Positions 9,458-19,057 of a DNA stretch of 64,000 bases are shown here, piece by piece. The notes under the pieces were generated by a model. That model made no database searches and was not told the DNA's origin. It saw only the letters and a list, made by a program, of their open reading frames with translations. This DNA comes from Kushneria marisflavi (GTDB taxonomy: Bacteria; Pseudomonadota; Gammaproteobacteria; Pseudomonadales; Halomonadaceae). Position numbers and translations under genes: made by a program. The stretch spans positions 1,116,001-1,180,000 of the forward strand of contig NZ_CP021358.1 of the NCBI RefSeq assembly GCF_002157205.1, written 5' to 3'. The stretch's first letter is position 1, and each line of letters starts with the position of its first letter.

Positions 9458-10519
9458 TCACTGTTCATGTTTGCTGCGTTCCGCCGCCAGTGGCGCCGAG
9501 GCCATGGGATAGCGACAGGAAGGCAATGATGCATCCACCCCTTCTGCGCCGGACAAATTGCCCAATGCGTCAGAAGCGTGCTGCCGGAAAGTGTGTTGCT
9601 TGAAGTAGTCGCGCGCCTGGTTGATATCCAGATGAATGCGGCGCTTGAGTTCCTCAATGGAAGCGAAGGTCTCCTCGCCGCGCAATCTCGCGCACGGCAT
9701 GACCATCAGACGCTGTCCATACAGGGATTCATCAAAATCAAAAAGGTGCACTTCCAGAACCGGTCGACTTGCCCCAACCGTGGGTCGCCAGCCGATGTTG
9801 AGTACGCCAGGCACCTCACGACCATCCTCAAGTCTGGTCACGGCGGCCATGACGCCGCGCAATATCAGCGGCCCCGGCAGCATGGGCAGGTTGGCCGTGG
9901 GCACACCGATGGTGCGCCCGAGCTGGCGATCCTTCACCACACGCCCTTCCAGACTGAAGGGACGACCGAGAAGCCGCGCAGCCTGCTCGAAATTGCCCGA
10001 CGCCAGCAGGGTTCGCACGCGCGTGCTTGATACCCGCTCACCACCGATCTGAAAGGTACGTGTGTGTTCTACCGAAAAGCCGGCCCGTTCGCCAAGCGTT
10101 TTGAGCAGATCGAAGTCGCCGGCGCGGTCGCAGCCGAAACGGAAGTCGTCTCCCACCACCAGATGGCGAATACCCAGCCCCTGAATCAGGACACGATCGA
10201 CGAACTCACGCGCGGACAGTTCGCGCAACCGACAATTGAAGGGCAAACACAGCACACGATCAGCGCCATGCTGGCCCAGCAGGCGAACCTTGTCACTCAG
10301 TCGGGTCAGCCGGGGCGGCGCCTGATCACCGGAGAAATACTCGCGCGGCTGAGGCTCGAACACCACCACCACGGCCGGCAGGTCATGCGCCCGGGCATGT
10401 GCCTTCAACTGATCCAGAATGGCCTGATGGCCAAGATGGACCCCATCGAAATTACCGATGGTGACAACACTGCCCCGGTGCCGGGGGCGTAGATTATGTA
10501 ACCCTCTGATCAGTTCCAT
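9458..10519 (-). CDS. ribF: Bifunctional riboflavin kinase / FAD synthetase
   Basis: RibF converts riboflavin to FMN and then FAD. The N-terminal nucleotidyltransferase domain has [13 protein letters not shown] and the SSTRVR motif; the C-terminal kinase domain has [11 protein letters not shown]. The ATG at 10519 gives 353 aa, about 35-40 residues longer than typical RibF because of a Ser/Ala-rich C-terminal tail after the final helix. Position between murJ and ileS is the conserved gammaproteobacterial arrangement. The tail has no recognised domain. Confidence 0.95.
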   Translation of the reverse strand: MELIRGLHNLRPRHRGSVVTIGNFDGVHLGHQAILDQLKAHARAHDLPAVVVVFEPQPREYFSGDQAPPRLTRLSDKVRLLGQHGADRVLCLPFNCRLRELSAREFVDRVLIQGLGIRHLVVGDDFRFGCDRAGDFDLLKTLGERAGFSVEHTRTFQIGGERVSSTRVRTLLASGNFEQAARLLGRPFSLEGRVVKDRQLGRTIGVPTANLPMLPGPLILRGVMAAVTRLEDGREVPGVLNIGWRPTVGASRPVLEVHLFDFDESLYGQRLMVMPCARLRGEETFASIEELKRRIHLDINQARDYFKQHTFRQHASDALGNLSGAEGVDASLPSCRYPMASAPLAAERSKHEQ

Positions 10520-10583
10520 GCCCACTGCTGCCCGCCGTGATAAACCCTCGATTATAGCGCTGTACGCGCCATACGCACAGGCA

Positions 10584-12149
10584 TCAGCCGCGCAGTTTGA
10601 AATGGCGGAGACGCACTCCGGCAATTCCGAGCCAGGCAAAGTAAACCACCATCGCCGTAACGATCAGCCCCAGGAGCACGCCAAGCCGCCGCTCAATGCC
10701 CCACGACAACCACTGTTGCCAGTCGGGCGTAAACCACCAAAGCCCACCAGCCAACAGTACACAACCGACCAGAAGTTGCAGTGCAAAGCGTGCCCAGCCG
10801 GGCTGAAAATGCAGCACATCGCGCCTAAGAAGCCCGCGCCCCAGCAGCATGGCATTGAGCCAGGCCGACATGGCCGTGGCCAGGGCCAGGCCTGCATGCG
10901 CCAGCGGCCACATCAGAATCAGGTTGAAGGCCATGTTGGCAATCATCGCAATGATGCCGATCTTTACCGGCGTCTTGGTATCCTGACGGGCGTAATAGCC
11001 GGGCGCCAGCACCTTGATCAGCATGAAGGCGACAAGCCCCAGCGCGTAGGCCCGCAGACTGCGCGAAGACATCACGATATCGTGATCAGTCATTGCGCCA
11101 TAGTGAAAGAGCGTGATCAGCAGCGGCTCGGCCAGCACGATCAGCGCCAGTGCTGCCGGCAGCCCAATCAGCAGCACGGCACGAATTCCCCAGTCGATCA
11201 TGCGGGCAAAATGCGTGGGGTCGTCACTGGCATGCCGGCGTGACAGGGCCGGCAGAATCACGGTACCGATGGCGATACCAAAGACACCCAGCGGCAGTTC
11301 GACCAGGCGATCAGAGTAGTAAAGCCAGGAGACACTGCCGCCTACCAATACCGACGCCAGCACGGTATCCAGCAGCAGATTGATCTGGGAGACCGACACA
11401 CCAAACATGGCCGGTCCCATCAGACGCAGGATACGGCGCACGCCAGTATGGCGGAAGTTGGGTTTTAATCGGGGCAAAAGCCCCAGCCGCATCAAAAACG
11501 GGATCTGAAACAGCAGCTGGGCGACACCGGCAATCAGTACCCCCCAGGCCAGTGCCATGACCGGGACATCCAGCAGCGGCGCCAGCCACAGCGCCGCCCC
11601 GATCATCGACAGATTCAAAAGCACCGGCGTAAAGGCCGGCACGGCGAAGCGACCGTAGCTGTTGAGCACGCTACCCGAGAAAGCCGTCAACGAGATCAGC
11701 AGCAGATAGGGAAAGGTCAGGCGCAACATCTCTGCGGTCAGCGCCAGCTTGCCATGACCATCATCATGAAATCCGGGTGCGAAAACCCAGACCAGCCAGG
11801 GGGAACAGAGTACGGCCAGCACCGTAATACCCAGCAGGACCACGGCCAGCGTTCCAGCCGTGGCATCCAGCAGTTCGCGTACTTCCTTGCGCTCACGCTG
11901 GGAAGCATATTCCGAAAGCACGGGTACGAAGGCCTGGTTGAAAGCCCCTTCTGCAAACAGACGGCGCAGAAAGTTGGGAATCCTGAACGCAATGAAGAAG
12001 GCATCGGCACCGCTGCCGGCGCCAAAAAGCGTCGCTACCACCACATCACGTGCCAATCCCAGCACCCGTGACAGCATGGTCATGACGCCCACCACCATGC
12101 CCGAACGCAGCAGTCCGGCGCCCTTTGCGCCGCTCACTTCAGCACTCAC
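10584..12149 (-). CDS. murJ: Lipid II flippase MurJ
   Basis: MurJ is the MOP-superfamily flippase that moves lipid II across the inner membrane for peptidoglycan synthesis. The family N-terminus is clear (MSRVLGLARDVVVATLFG, then ADAFFIAFRIPNFLRRLFAEGAF), and about 14 hydrophobic helices span the protein. The start chosen is GTG at 12149, nine bases after a GGGGAGA ribosome site; a GTG at 12167 is also in frame. The gene lies 64 bases upstream of ribF on the same strand. Confidence 0.94.
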   Translation of the reverse strand: MSAEVSGAKGAGLLRSGMVVGVMTMLSRVLGLARDVVVATLFGAGSGADAFFIAFRIPNFLRRLFAEGAFNQAFVPVLSEYASQRERKEVRELLDATAGTLAVVLLGITVLAVLCSPWLVWVFAPGFHDDGHGKLALTAEMLRLTFPYLLLISLTAFSGSVLNSYGRFAVPAFTPVLLNLSMIGAALWLAPLLDVPVMALAWGVLIAGVAQLLFQIPFLMRLGLLPRLKPNFRHTGVRRILRLMGPAMFGVSVSQINLLLDTVLASVLVGGSVSWLYYSDRLVELPLGVFGIAIGTVILPALSRRHASDDPTHFARMIDWGIRAVLLIGLPAALALIVLAEPLLITLFHYGAMTDHDIVMSSRSLRAYALGLVAFMLIKVLAPGYYARQDTKTPVKIGIIAMIANMAFNLILMWPLAHAGLALATAMSAWLNAMLLGRGLLRRDVLHFQPGWARFALQLLVGCVLLAGGLWWFTPDWQQWLSWGIERRLGVLLGLIVTAMVVYFAWLGIAGVRLRHFKLRG

Positions 12150-12223
12150 GAAATATGTTCTCCCCACCTGGAAAGGGCCACATGATGATCGCTGTCATTC
12201 ATCGCAGCGTTGCCCGAATACGC

Positions 12224-12249
12224 AAAAAACCGGCCGAAGCCGGTTTTTT
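12224..12249. terminator. Rho-independent terminator between rpsT and murJ
   Basis: A perfect hairpin, AAAAAACCGGC / CGAA loop / GCCGGTTTTTT, lies downstream of rpsT on the minus strand. It has a T-run on both strands, so it would work bidirectionally. It separates rpsT from the murJ operon. Confidence 0.9.
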
Positions 12250-12287
12250 ACAGGTACTGCTGTCTATAACAGGGCGTTCCCCTGTTA

Positions 12288-12554
12288 TCAGGCAGCCAGC
12301 GCCTTGATACGCGCGTTCAGACGGCTCTTGGTACGAGCGGCGCGGTTCTTGTCATAGGCATGCTTGTCGGCGATGCGGTCGATCACACGCTGAGCAACGC
12401 GGAACTCGGCCATGGCAGCACTGTGGTCGCCGGTGTTGATTGCCTTGAGAACACGCTTGATGTGCGTGCGCACCATGGAACGCTGGCTGGCATTTTTCTG
12501 GCGGCGGCGCTCGGACTGGACGGCGCGCTTGCGAGCCTGACGGGTATTGGCCAT
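12288..12554 (-). CDS. rpsT: 30S ribosomal protein S20
   Basis: The 88-aa, highly basic product begins MANTRQARKRAVQSE and ends RLNARIKALAA, a full-length S20 that binds 16S rRNA early in 30S assembly. It is a single-gene unit with an upstream extended -10 promoter and a downstream terminator, as in related genomes. Confidence 0.98.
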   Translation of the reverse strand: MANTRQARKRAVQSERRRQKNASQRSMVRTHIKRVLKAINTGDHSAAMAEFRVAQRVIDRIADKHAYDKNRAARTKSRLNARIKALAA

Positions 12555-12634
12555 CGTCTACTCCCTGGAGTGTTGACGTTGATGAATTTTGATAAAAGTG
12601 CCTCTTGGGCGGGCACCTTCACAAGAGAGGCGGC

Positions 12635-12640
12635 ATTCTA
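12635..12640 (-). promoter_or_regulatory. Probable extended -10 promoter of rpsT
   Basis: On the minus strand the sequence reads TGCTAGAAT followed by a GC-rich discriminator (GCCGCC), about 80 bases upstream of the rpsT ATG. This fits an extended -10 sigma70 promoter; the -35 region is weak. Confidence 0.5.
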
Positions 12641-12671
12641 GCAGTGCCCCCGTAGCAATACCAGCCCCCAA

Positions 12672-13844
12672 TCAGGGGTCGTGGAGGATCACCATATTGT
12701 CACGATGGATCAACTCGGGCGCTTCGATATACCCCAGATGCGCCACGATGTCATGTGTCGGCACACCCAGTATCCGGCTGGTGTCCTGAGCGTCGTAATT
12801 GGTCAAGCCCTTGGCGATCGGCTCGCCGTCGCCATCCACGCACAGCACCATGTCGCCGCGGCGAAAATTACCCTCCACGGCCGTCACGCCGACCGGCAAA
12901 AGGCTCGAGCCGCGCTGACGCACCCGCGCCACAGCCCCCTGGTCCAGCGTCAACGTGCCGCGGACCTGAAGCTGACCGGCCAGCCAGCGCTTGCGTGCGG
13001 TCATCGGCGCATGCTCCGGCACCAGCAGCGTGCCAATGTTTTCGCCTTCAAGCAGACGCGACAGTACCTGCGGCTGGCGACCGCTGGCAATCAGCGTCAG
13101 CGCTCCGGAGCGTGCCGCCAGGCGAGCAGCGCGAATCTTGGTCGCCATACCCCCTCGACCCAGCTTGCCACCGTCACCGGCCACGGCCACCCAGCGCGGG
13201 TCGTCCGCCTTGCCCTCGCTGATCAACTGCGCATCGGCATCCTTGCGGGGGTCAGCATTATAAAGACCTTCCTGATCGGTCAAAATGATCAACGCATCGG
13301 CTTCCAGCAGATTAACTACCAGAGCACCGAGGGTGTCATTGTCACCAAAGCGAATCTCGTCGGTCACGACCGTGTCATTTTCATTGACGATGGGCACCAC
13401 ACCCAGGCCAATCAGGGTACGCAGCGCCGAGCGCGCATTGAGATATCGCTTGCGGTTGGAAAGGTCATCATGGGTCAGCAGAATCTGCGCGGTACGAATG
13501 TCAAACCGCGCAAAGTTATCCTCGTAACTGCGGATCAGCCCGGTCTGTCCCACAGCAGCAGCGGCCTGAAGGTCATGCAGCGCACTCGGGCGCACCTGCC
13601 AGCCCAGCCTGACCATGCCTTCCGCCACGGCTCCGGAAGACACCAGCACTACTTCAATGCCTCGCCGATGCAGCTCGGCGAGCTGATCCACCCAGCCACC
13701 GATGGCCGCTTCATCAAGCCCGCGCCCATCGTTGGTCAGCAGTGCACTGCCGATCTTGACCACTACCCGTCGCAGCCGTGTCACCTGATCACGACTGTCC
13801 GCTACCGCCTGCTCCATCATCGCGCTCTCCGGATCCGGTGTCAT
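12672..13844 (-). CDS. proB: Glutamate 5-kinase
   Basis: ProB phosphorylates glutamate to glutamyl-5-phosphate, the first and feedback-controlled step of proline synthesis. The amino-acid kinase domain shows [37 protein letters not shown] and [17 protein letters not shown]-terminal PUA domain follows (about residues 295-370, [10 protein letters not shown] to [10 protein letters not shown]). Starts at 13844 or at the ATG pair near 13820 are possible. It is 13 bases downstream of obgE on the same strand. Confidence 0.96.
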   Translation of the reverse strand: MTPDPESAMMEQAVADSRDQVTRLRRVVVKIGSALLTNDGRGLDEAAIGGWVDQLAELHRRGIEVVLVSSGAVAEGMVRLGWQVRPSALHDLQAAAAVGQTGLIRSYEDNFARFDIRTAQILLTHDDLSNRKRYLNARSALRTLIGLGVVPIVNENDTVVTDEIRFGDNDTLGALVVNLLEADALIILTDQEGLYNADPRKDADAQLISEGKADDPRWVAVAGDGGKLGRGGMATKIRAARLAARSGALTLIASGRQPQVLSRLLEGENIGTLLVPEHAPMTARKRWLAGQLQVRGTLTLDQGAVARVRQRGSSLLPVGVTAVEGNFRRGDMVLCVDGDGEPIAKGLTNYDAQDTSRILGVPTHDIVAHLGYIEAPELIHRDNMVILHDP

Positions 13845-13856
13845 GCCCGGCAGGAA

Positions 13857-15059
13857 TCAGGGCTGATACTCCACTTCGACATCGAAATCATCGTCGTCGA
13901 AGTCGTCATCGTCGCTATTGTCTTCATCGCGGCGCTTGCGCCCGGCCATGAACGCCATACGCGCCTCGGTACGCGCAACGGCTTCGGCCTCCATACGCTC
14001 GCGAACGGCACGCGTGCGGGCCGCAAAATCTTCGTCTTCCTGCTCGAGCCGGCGCTGCTCGACCAGCCAGCGATGCACGGCCTGAACCAGTTCATCGGTC
14101 CCCTGCCCGGCAATGGCAGAGATTCGAAAGATCGGACCTTCCCAGCTCAGCCGCTCGACGATGCGCTCAAGCATCGCTTCACGCGTATCATCATCAACCA
14201 GATCGCACTTGTTGAGCACCAGCCAGCGCGGACTTTCAGCCAGCGTCGGAGAGTATTGCTCAAGCTCGTGAATGATCTTTTCGGCCGACTCGACCGGATC
14301 GCTTTCATCAAAGGGTGCCACATCGATGACGTGCAATAGTAGACGGGTACGGGTCAGGTGCTTGAGAAAACGAAGCCCGAGCCCGGCACCATCAGCGGCG
14401 CCCTCGATCAGACCCGGCACGTCAGCCATGACGAAGTGCTCCTGCACCCCCAGCTTGACCACCCCCAGATTGGGCACCAGCGTCGTGAACGGGTAGTCCG
14501 CTACCTTGGGGCGCGCCGCCGAGACGGAGCGAATCAGCGTCGACTTGCCGGCGTTGGGCATACCCAGCAGGCCAACATCGGCCATCAGCTTGAGCTCGAG
14601 ACGCAGTTCGCGTCGCTCACCGTCCCCTGACGGTACGCTCTGGCGTGGCGTCCGGTTGGTCGAGGACTTGAAATGCACATTGCCCAGGCCGCGGCGCCCG
14701 CCCTGTGCCACCTTGAGCTCCTGACCCACGGCCGTAATATCCCCGATGACCTCAAGGGTCTCGACGTCGATCACCGTGGTGCCCACCGGCACCTGCACGA
14801 TCAGATCCTCGCCCTTGCGGCCATTCATCTGACTGCCGCGACCGGGCTGACCGTTGGGCGCCTTGTGAAAGCGCTGAAACTTGAAGTCGATCAGCGTATT
14901 GAGCGACTCATCACCGACCAGAATGACACTGCCGCCGTGACCGCCATCACCACCATCCGGCCCACCACGCGGCACGAATTTCTCGCGGCGAAAACTGACG
15001 CAGCCACTGCCACCATTACCGGCTTCCACCGTGATCGAGGCTTCATCGACGAACTGCAT
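13857..15059 (-). CDS. obgE: Obg-family GTPase ObgE/CgtA
   Basis: This essential ribosome-associated GTPase acts in 50S maturation and stress control. The glycine-rich Obg fold is at residues 1-158 ([16 protein letters not shown]), the G1 motif is [11 protein letters not shown], Switch II is DVPGLIEGA and G4 is NKCD. The C-terminal tail is strongly acidic, with runs of Asp ([17 protein letters not shown]), as in other gammaproteobacterial ObgE. It sits between rpmA and proB as in Pseudomonas. The product is 400 aa. Confidence 0.97.
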   Translation of the reverse strand: MQFVDEASITVEAGNGGSGCVSFRREKFVPRGGPDGGDGGHGGSVILVGDESLNTLIDFKFQRFHKAPNGQPGRGSQMNGRKGEDLIVQVPVGTTVIDVETLEVIGDITAVGQELKVAQGGRRGLGNVHFKSSTNRTPRQSVPSGDGERRELRLELKLMADVGLLGMPNAGKSTLIRSVSAARPKVADYPFTTLVPNLGVVKLGVQEHFVMADVPGLIEGAADGAGLGLRFLKHLTRTRLLLHVIDVAPFDESDPVESAEKIIHELEQYSPTLAESPRWLVLNKCDLVDDDTREAMLERIVERLSWEGPIFRISAIAGQGTDELVQAVHRWLVEQRRLEQEDEDFAARTRAVRERMEAEAVARTEARMAFMAGRKRRDEDNSDDDDFDDDDFDVEVEYQP

Positions 15060-15207
15060 GCCATTACTCCCGGCGACTCGTCGCCCTGTCTACTAAAACG
15101 ATGATCAAAAAATAAAGGACTTCGTATCAATCCATATCATGGCGTTCATATTACGCCTGACGAGATACGAGCGCCCATGGGTCGTCATGCCGACCGAACC
15201 CTCATGA

Positions 15208-15238
15208 TAAAAAAAAGCCCCGCCTGAGCGGGGCTTTT
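15208..15238 (-). terminator. Rho-independent terminator after rplU-rpmA
   Basis: Hairpin AAAAGCCCCGC / CTGA / GCGGGGCTTTT lies 16 bases past the rpmA stop and has a T-run of eight or more on the minus strand. It separates the ribosomal protein operon from obgE. Confidence 0.92.
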
Positions 15239-15253
15239 GAGCAGTCAGCGGTC

Positions 15254-15511
15254 TCAGGCGGAGACGATGCTGACGTGCTTGCGCTTTTTCGGACCCTTGG
15301 TCTCGAACTTCACCTGACCGTCGCGAAGCGCGAACAGAGTGAAGTCACGACCGACGCCGACGCCTTCACCGGCGTGGAAACGAGTGCCACGCTGGCGAAC
15401 GATAATGCTGCCGGCAGAGGCTTCCTGACCACCGAAGAGCTTGACGCCGAGACGTTTGGACTCGGAATCGCGACCGTTACGAGTACTACCTGCGGCCTTC
15501 TTGTGAGCCAT
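15254..15511 (-). CDS. rpmA: 50S ribosomal protein L27
   Basis: The product (85 aa) begins [20 protein letters not shown], whose N-terminal extension reaches the peptidyl transferase centre, and contains the core [16 protein letters not shown]. It is full length. It follows rplU by 32 bases in the standard rplU-rpmA pair. Confidence 0.98.
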   Translation of the reverse strand: MAHKKAAGSTRNGRDSESKRLGVKLFGGQEASAGSIIVRQRGTRFHAGEGVGVGRDFTLFALRDGQVKFETKGPKKRKHVSIVSA

Positions 15512-15543
15512 GAGTATGACCTCCTGAAAATGCGGAAAAACGC

Positions 15544-15852
15544 TTACGCAGTAATCCCGGTGATTTTGACTTCAGTGTACCACTGACGGTGGCCCTGACG
15601 CTTCATGCTGTGCTTGCGGCGACGGAACTTGAGAATATGAACCTTCTCGCCGCGGCCGTGAGAGACGACCTCTGCCTTGACAACAGCGCCCGACACCAGC
15701 GGTGCACCGATCTTGACATCGTCACCGCCGACCATCAGCACCTGATCGAAATCGATGCTGTCACCAGTGGCCACATCCAGCTTCTCCAGCTTGATGCGCT
15801 GGCCTTCCTGGACGCGATACTGCTTGCCGCCGCTCTTGATTACTGCGTACAT
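15544..15852 (-). CDS. rplU: 50S ribosomal protein L21
   Basis: The product (102 aa) begins [18 protein letters not shown] and includes the rRNA-binding tract [16 protein letters not shown]. The ATG at 15852 has a GGAG ribosome site (TTGGAGAATTCC) just upstream; an earlier in-frame ATG would add residues not seen in L21. It is driven by a consensus promoter about 120 bases upstream. Confidence 0.98.
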   Translation of the reverse strand: MYAVIKSGGKQYRVQEGQRIKLEKLDVATGDSIDFDQVLMVGGDDVKIGAPLVSGAVVKAEVVSHGRGEKVHILKFRRRKHSMKRQGHRQWYTEVKITGITA

Positions 15853-15974
15853 GGAATTCTCCAATTGACTCATCCGGTTGGCTGCTTCATCGACCTGTGG
15901 CAAGTGGACCCGAATCTGCGTAAAACAAGGATTACAAGCCATCTTACAGGGAGCACGATGAGTTAAGGGCGCGA

Positions 15975-16003
15975 ATTATAACCGCCCGCGCGAGGCAACT
16001 CAA
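15975..16003 (-). promoter_or_regulatory. Sigma70 promoter of rplU-rpmA
   Basis: On the minus strand, TTGAGT (15998-16003) and TATAAT (15975-15980) are separated by exactly 17 bases. The GC-rich start region and about 120-base leader are typical of ribosomal protein operons. The 323-base divergent gap to ispB holds this promoter; no other clear element was seen in it. Confidence 0.8.
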
Positions 16004-16175
16004 GGCCCGCCATGATGCATCTTGACGCCCATGAAGGGGTTACCTAGCATACCGGGCATCCATGTCGCTTCGACGACCAAAGGGCCTTCGAGAAGACTGC
16101 CCGGCAAACCCAAGCCCCCTGTTGTCCTGCCGGCCCGGGCCCATGCCTGCAGGGAATAGAAGCCCGAGGTTCACT

Positions 16176-17165
16176 GTGAACAGCCAAGTCGTTTCACCCA
16201 GCGTCTCCAGGACCCATGAACCCGTCATGGAAGACTTTGCAGCTGTTGACCGCACCATTCGCGCGCAGCTTGCCTCCCATGTTCCCCTGATCGAAACGAT
16301 CGGCAACTACATCATTGAAAGCGGTGGCAAGCGCGTACGCCCGCTGCTGGCCCTTCTATCGGCCAGAGCGCTGGGATATGAAGGCCAACAGCACGTCACG
16401 CTGGCCGCCCTGATCGAGTTCATGCACACCTCCACACTCCTGCACGACGACGTCGTGGATGAGTCCCATATGCGTCGCGGCCGTGCCACGGCCAACGACA
16501 CCTGGGGCAATGCGCCATCGGTACTGGTAGGCGATTTTCTCTATTCGCGCTCGTTTGAAATGATGGTTGAAGTTGGCTCCATGCCAATCATGGCCGTGCT
16601 GTCCAACGCGACCTCCATCATTGCGGAAGGCGAAGTGCTGCAGCTGACCAACATCGGCAACGCCGACATCGATGAGTCTGCCTACTTCGATACCATTCAG
16701 GGCAAGACGGCGATGCTGTTCGAAGCCGCCTCTCATACCGGGGCACTGGTCGCCGGCGGCAGCGAGACACAGATCGAGGCCCTCAAGCTGTATGGTCGCC
16801 ACCTGGGGCTGGCCTTTCAGCTCATCGACGATCTGCTGGACTATCAGGGCGATGCCAGCGAAATGGGCAAGAATGTGGGCGATGACCTTGCTGAAGGCAA
16901 GCCGACCCTGCCCCTGATTCGCGCCATGGCCGTGGGCAGTCCGGCACAGGCCAATGTGGTCCGTCGCGCCATCAGTGAAGGCGGGTTGTCCTATCTCGAT
17001 GAAGTGCTGACCATCGTGCGGGATACCGGCGCACTGGAATACACCCGAGCGCGCGCTCACGAAATGGTGGATCGCGCGCTTGAGCAGCTCGCAATGCTAC
17101 CACCGTCCCCCTATCGCGAGAGTCTGGAGCTGCTGGTTCGCCAGGCCGTGGATCGCCATTCCTGA
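16176..17165 (+). CDS. ispB: Octaprenyl diphosphate synthase
   Basis: IspB extends farnesyl diphosphate with IPP to the long prenyl chain of ubiquinone. Both aspartate-rich motifs are present: LLHDDVVDES (first) and LIDDLLDY (second), with the chain-length region between. The GTG at 16176 has a GAGG ribosome site seven bases upstream and gives 329 aa, matching IspB (about 322); an ATG at 16227 would cut the first helix and an upstream ATG at 16062 would be too long. It is divergent from rplU, the classical arrangement. Confidence 0.94.
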   Translation: MNSQVVSPSVSRTHEPVMEDFAAVDRTIRAQLASHVPLIETIGNYIIESGGKRVRPLLALLSARALGYEGQQHVTLAALIEFMHTSTLLHDDVVDESHMRRGRATANDTWGNAPSVLVGDFLYSRSFEMMVEVGSMPIMAVLSNATSIIAEGEVLQLTNIGNADIDESAYFDTIQGKTAMLFEAASHTGALVAGGSETQIEALKLYGRHLGLAFQLIDDLLDYQGDASEMGKNVGDDLAEGKPTLPLIRAMAVGSPAQANVVRRAISEGGLSYLDEVLTIVRDTGALEYTRARAHEMVDRALEQLAMLPPSPYRESLELLVRQAVDRHS

Positions 17166-17172
17166 CAGGGGC

Positions 17173-17200
17173 TTGCATTACGAGAAATGCGCAGTATAAT
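17173..17200 (+). promoter_or_regulatory. Promoter of tRNA-Pro
   Basis: TTGCAT (17173-17178) and TATAAT (17195-17200) are separated by 16 bases and followed by a GCGCACC discriminator typical of stringently controlled stable-RNA promoters. It lies 29 bases upstream of the mature tRNA 5' end and starts only eight bases after the ispB stop. Confidence 0.85.
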
Positions 17201-17229
17201 GCGCACCGTCATGACGAGCTCATGACATT

Positions 17230-17306
17230 CGGAATATAGCTCAGCTTGGTAGAGCGCTGCCTTCGGGAGGCAGAGGTCGTAGGTTCGAATCCTGCTATTC
17301 CGACCA
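17230..17306 (+). tRNA. tRNA-Pro (anticodon CGG)
   Basis: The 77-base cloverleaf has acceptor stem CGGAATA/TATTCCG, discriminator A and an encoded CCA end. The D-arm is GCTCAGCTTGGTAGAGC, the anticodon stem-loop is CTGCC-TTCGGGA-GGCAG with anticodon CGG (reads CCG), and the T-arm contains GGTTCGAATCC. It has its own promoter and terminator. Confidence 0.98.
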
Positions 17307-17312
17307 GTTTCC

Positions 17313-17347
17313 AAAGCGCCTGTCTTCATCGACAGGCGCTTTTTTTA
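17313..17347 (+). terminator. Terminator of tRNA-Pro
   Basis: Hairpin AAAGCGCCTGTC / TTCATC / GACAGGCGCTTT is followed by a T-run, seven bases after the tRNA CCA end. Confidence 0.93.
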
Positions 17348-17451
17348 TGCCGACTTTTCACACTGCCTGACCGGACGCCCGCATCACCAGGCTGGCGATC
17401 TGCCTGCGACGCGCTATCCTGCCCCCATCGACATTCAAGACTGGAGGTCCC

Positions 17452-18330
17452 GTGAGCGATAGCCTTTTTCCCGATCAGCAGCCTGTCAATGTCCATCATC
17501 TGCGCGTCGGCGAGATCGTCGTTACCACCCTGATGGATGCCTACATGCAGGGCTCGCTGGAACTGATCCAGCACATTGATGCCTCTCGCGCCGAAACACT
17601 TCAGGCCCGGAGCCTGCGCCCTGATCCGCCTCGTATCACGCTCAATGCCTACCTGCTGCACATTGGCGATCAGCGCGTGCTGGTGGATACCGGTTATGGG
17701 GCGCTGGCCAGTGGCGAAGGTGCGCGCCTGTCACAGGGCCTGAGCGACATCGGAGTGCTGCCTGATGCCATTGATGCCATCCTGATCACACACCTGCACC
17801 CGGATCATATTGGCGGTCTGATCACCTCCAGCGACCAGCCTGCCTTTGTCAATGCCCGCATTCTGGTACCGGGTGAAGAACTGGACTTCTGGCAGCAGTC
17901 AACGCCCGATGATGCCTCGGATATGTTTGCCCAGCAGTTCGACGTGGCCCACCGCGTGCTCGAAATCAATCGCGATCGCATCGAGCGCCTCGACAGCGAT
18001 CAGGTCATGGAGGGCGTGACCCGTGTCGCTCTGCCGGGACACACGCCGGGGCACAGCGGCTATCTGATTGAATCCGGCGATGAGCGACTGCTGCTATGGG
18101 GCGATATCGTGCACCTGCCGCAGATTCAGCTGCCGGAACCCGATGCCGGAGTACTTTTTGATGTGGACGGCCAGCAGGCCGTGACGACAAGAAAGGACAT
18201 TCTTGCGCGCGTGGCCCGGGAGAAACTCATGGTGGCCGGTCACCACCTGGATTTTCCCGGCATTGGTTATATCGTGGAAGACACGCAGGGCTATCGCTTT
18301 TTGCCCCATGTCTGGTCGCCCACACTCTGA
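17452..18330 (+). CDS. Metallo-beta-lactamase-fold hydrolase
   Basis: The product (292 aa) has the MBL metal motif HLHPDHIGG (about residue 115), a second-sphere His in GHTPGHSG, and the terminal His in AGHHLDFPG. It resembles AHL-lactonase/MBL-fold hydrolases that lack a signal peptide, so it should be cytoplasmic. The start is GTG at 17452 with GGAGGT just upstream. The substrate cannot be told from sequence; quorum-signal lactones, other lactones and thioesters are all possible. It is a monocistronic gene after the tRNA terminator. Confidence 0.85.
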   Translation: MSDSLFPDQQPVNVHHLRVGEIVVTTLMDAYMQGSLELIQHIDASRAETLQARSLRPDPPRITLNAYLLHIGDQRVLVDTGYGALASGEGARLSQGLSDIGVLPDAIDAILITHLHPDHIGGLITSSDQPAFVNARILVPGEELDFWQQSTPDDASDMFAQQFDVAHRVLEINRDRIERLDSDQVMEGVTRVALPGHTPGHSGYLIESGDERLLLWGDIVHLPQIQLPEPDAGVLFDVDGQQAVTTRKDILARVAREKLMVAGHHLDFPGIGYIVEDTQGYRFLPHVWSPTL

Positions 18331-18339
18331 TAACTGTAA

Positions 18340-18365
18340 GAAGCTCCGGCCCGAGCCGGAGCTTC
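18340..18365. terminator. Hairpin terminator between convergent genes
   Basis: Perfect 11-bp arms GAAGCTCCGGC / CCGA / GCCGGAGCTTC lie between the stops of the MBL-fold gene (+) and the GAF gene (-). T-runs are weak on both sides. Confidence 0.7.
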
Positions 18366-18375
18366 ACCCTGTTGG

Positions 18376-18918
18376 TTATTCCGCCAGGGTCTGTGCTGAA
18401 GATGACGCTCGCGTCCTGCCATCGGCTCTGGACATTTCACGCTTGGCGTAAGCCGCAAAATCGATCAGCTGTCGCCTGTCGCGATAGCTCATCTGGCGTG
18501 GCTTGCGATCAATGATGCAGACCACGCCCAGCGCGGTTCGCTGCGCTGAATGAATCACTGCACCGGCGTAAAATCGCAACCCGGCCTCTCCAGTCACCAG
18601 CGGGCTATCCCTGAAACGTTCATCCAGGGTGGCATCCTCGACCACCAGAATCTGTGGCTCCCTGATCGCCTGATCGCAAAAGGAGATCTCGCGAGGCACC
18701 TCTTCAATACCTTCCAGACCGACTTCCGACTTGAGCCAGACCTGCCTGTCACCGACCAGCGAGATCATTGCGATCGGCACATCAAAGTGGCGCGACACAA
18801 GGCGCGTAATGGCATCAAAGCGCTCCTCGCGCGGGGTATACAGCATCCCGAGTTCGTCCAGTGCCGCCAGCCGCTTCTTCTCCTTCTCCTCCTCCCACTC
18901 CCCATCATCTTTCGCCAT
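18376..18918 (-). CDS. GAF-domain sensory protein
   Basis: The product (180 aa) has a charged N-terminal segment (GEWEEEKEKKRLAALDELG) followed by a single GAF domain: ITRLVSRHFDVPIAMISLV, then ISFCDQAI, GLRFYAGAVI and ALGVVCIID. The N-terminal layout is that of GAF domains usually placed before GGDEF or kinase modules, but here nothing follows, so it is a stand-alone sensor or a truncated one. The ATG at 18918 follows GGGAGG with good spacing. Ligand and partner are unknown. Confidence 0.82.
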   Translation of the reverse strand: MAKDDGEWEEEKEKKRLAALDELGMLYTPREERFDAITRLVSRHFDVPIAMISLVGDRQVWLKSEVGLEGIEEVPREISFCDQAIREPQILVVEDATLDERFRDSPLVTGEAGLRFYAGAVIHSAQRTALGVVCIIDRKPRQMSYRDRRQLIDFAAYAKREMSRADGRTRASSSAQTLAE

Positions 18919-19057
18919 TTCAGCGCCTCCCGTATAGAACAGCGCCCCGAAATGCCAACCTGTGGCACGTCCACCCACATCGCCAGGCTACTGTGGCGTT
19001 TCTATCGGCCGACGGACGCCTCAACTTGACCATGATGGGAGAAGTCAAACCTATACT

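Noticed and set aside
12681..14339. A 552-codon plus-strand open frame
   Set aside because: It lies antisense to proB and obgE, both with clear motifs, and has no recognisable domain; long antisense frames are common in GC-rich DNA.
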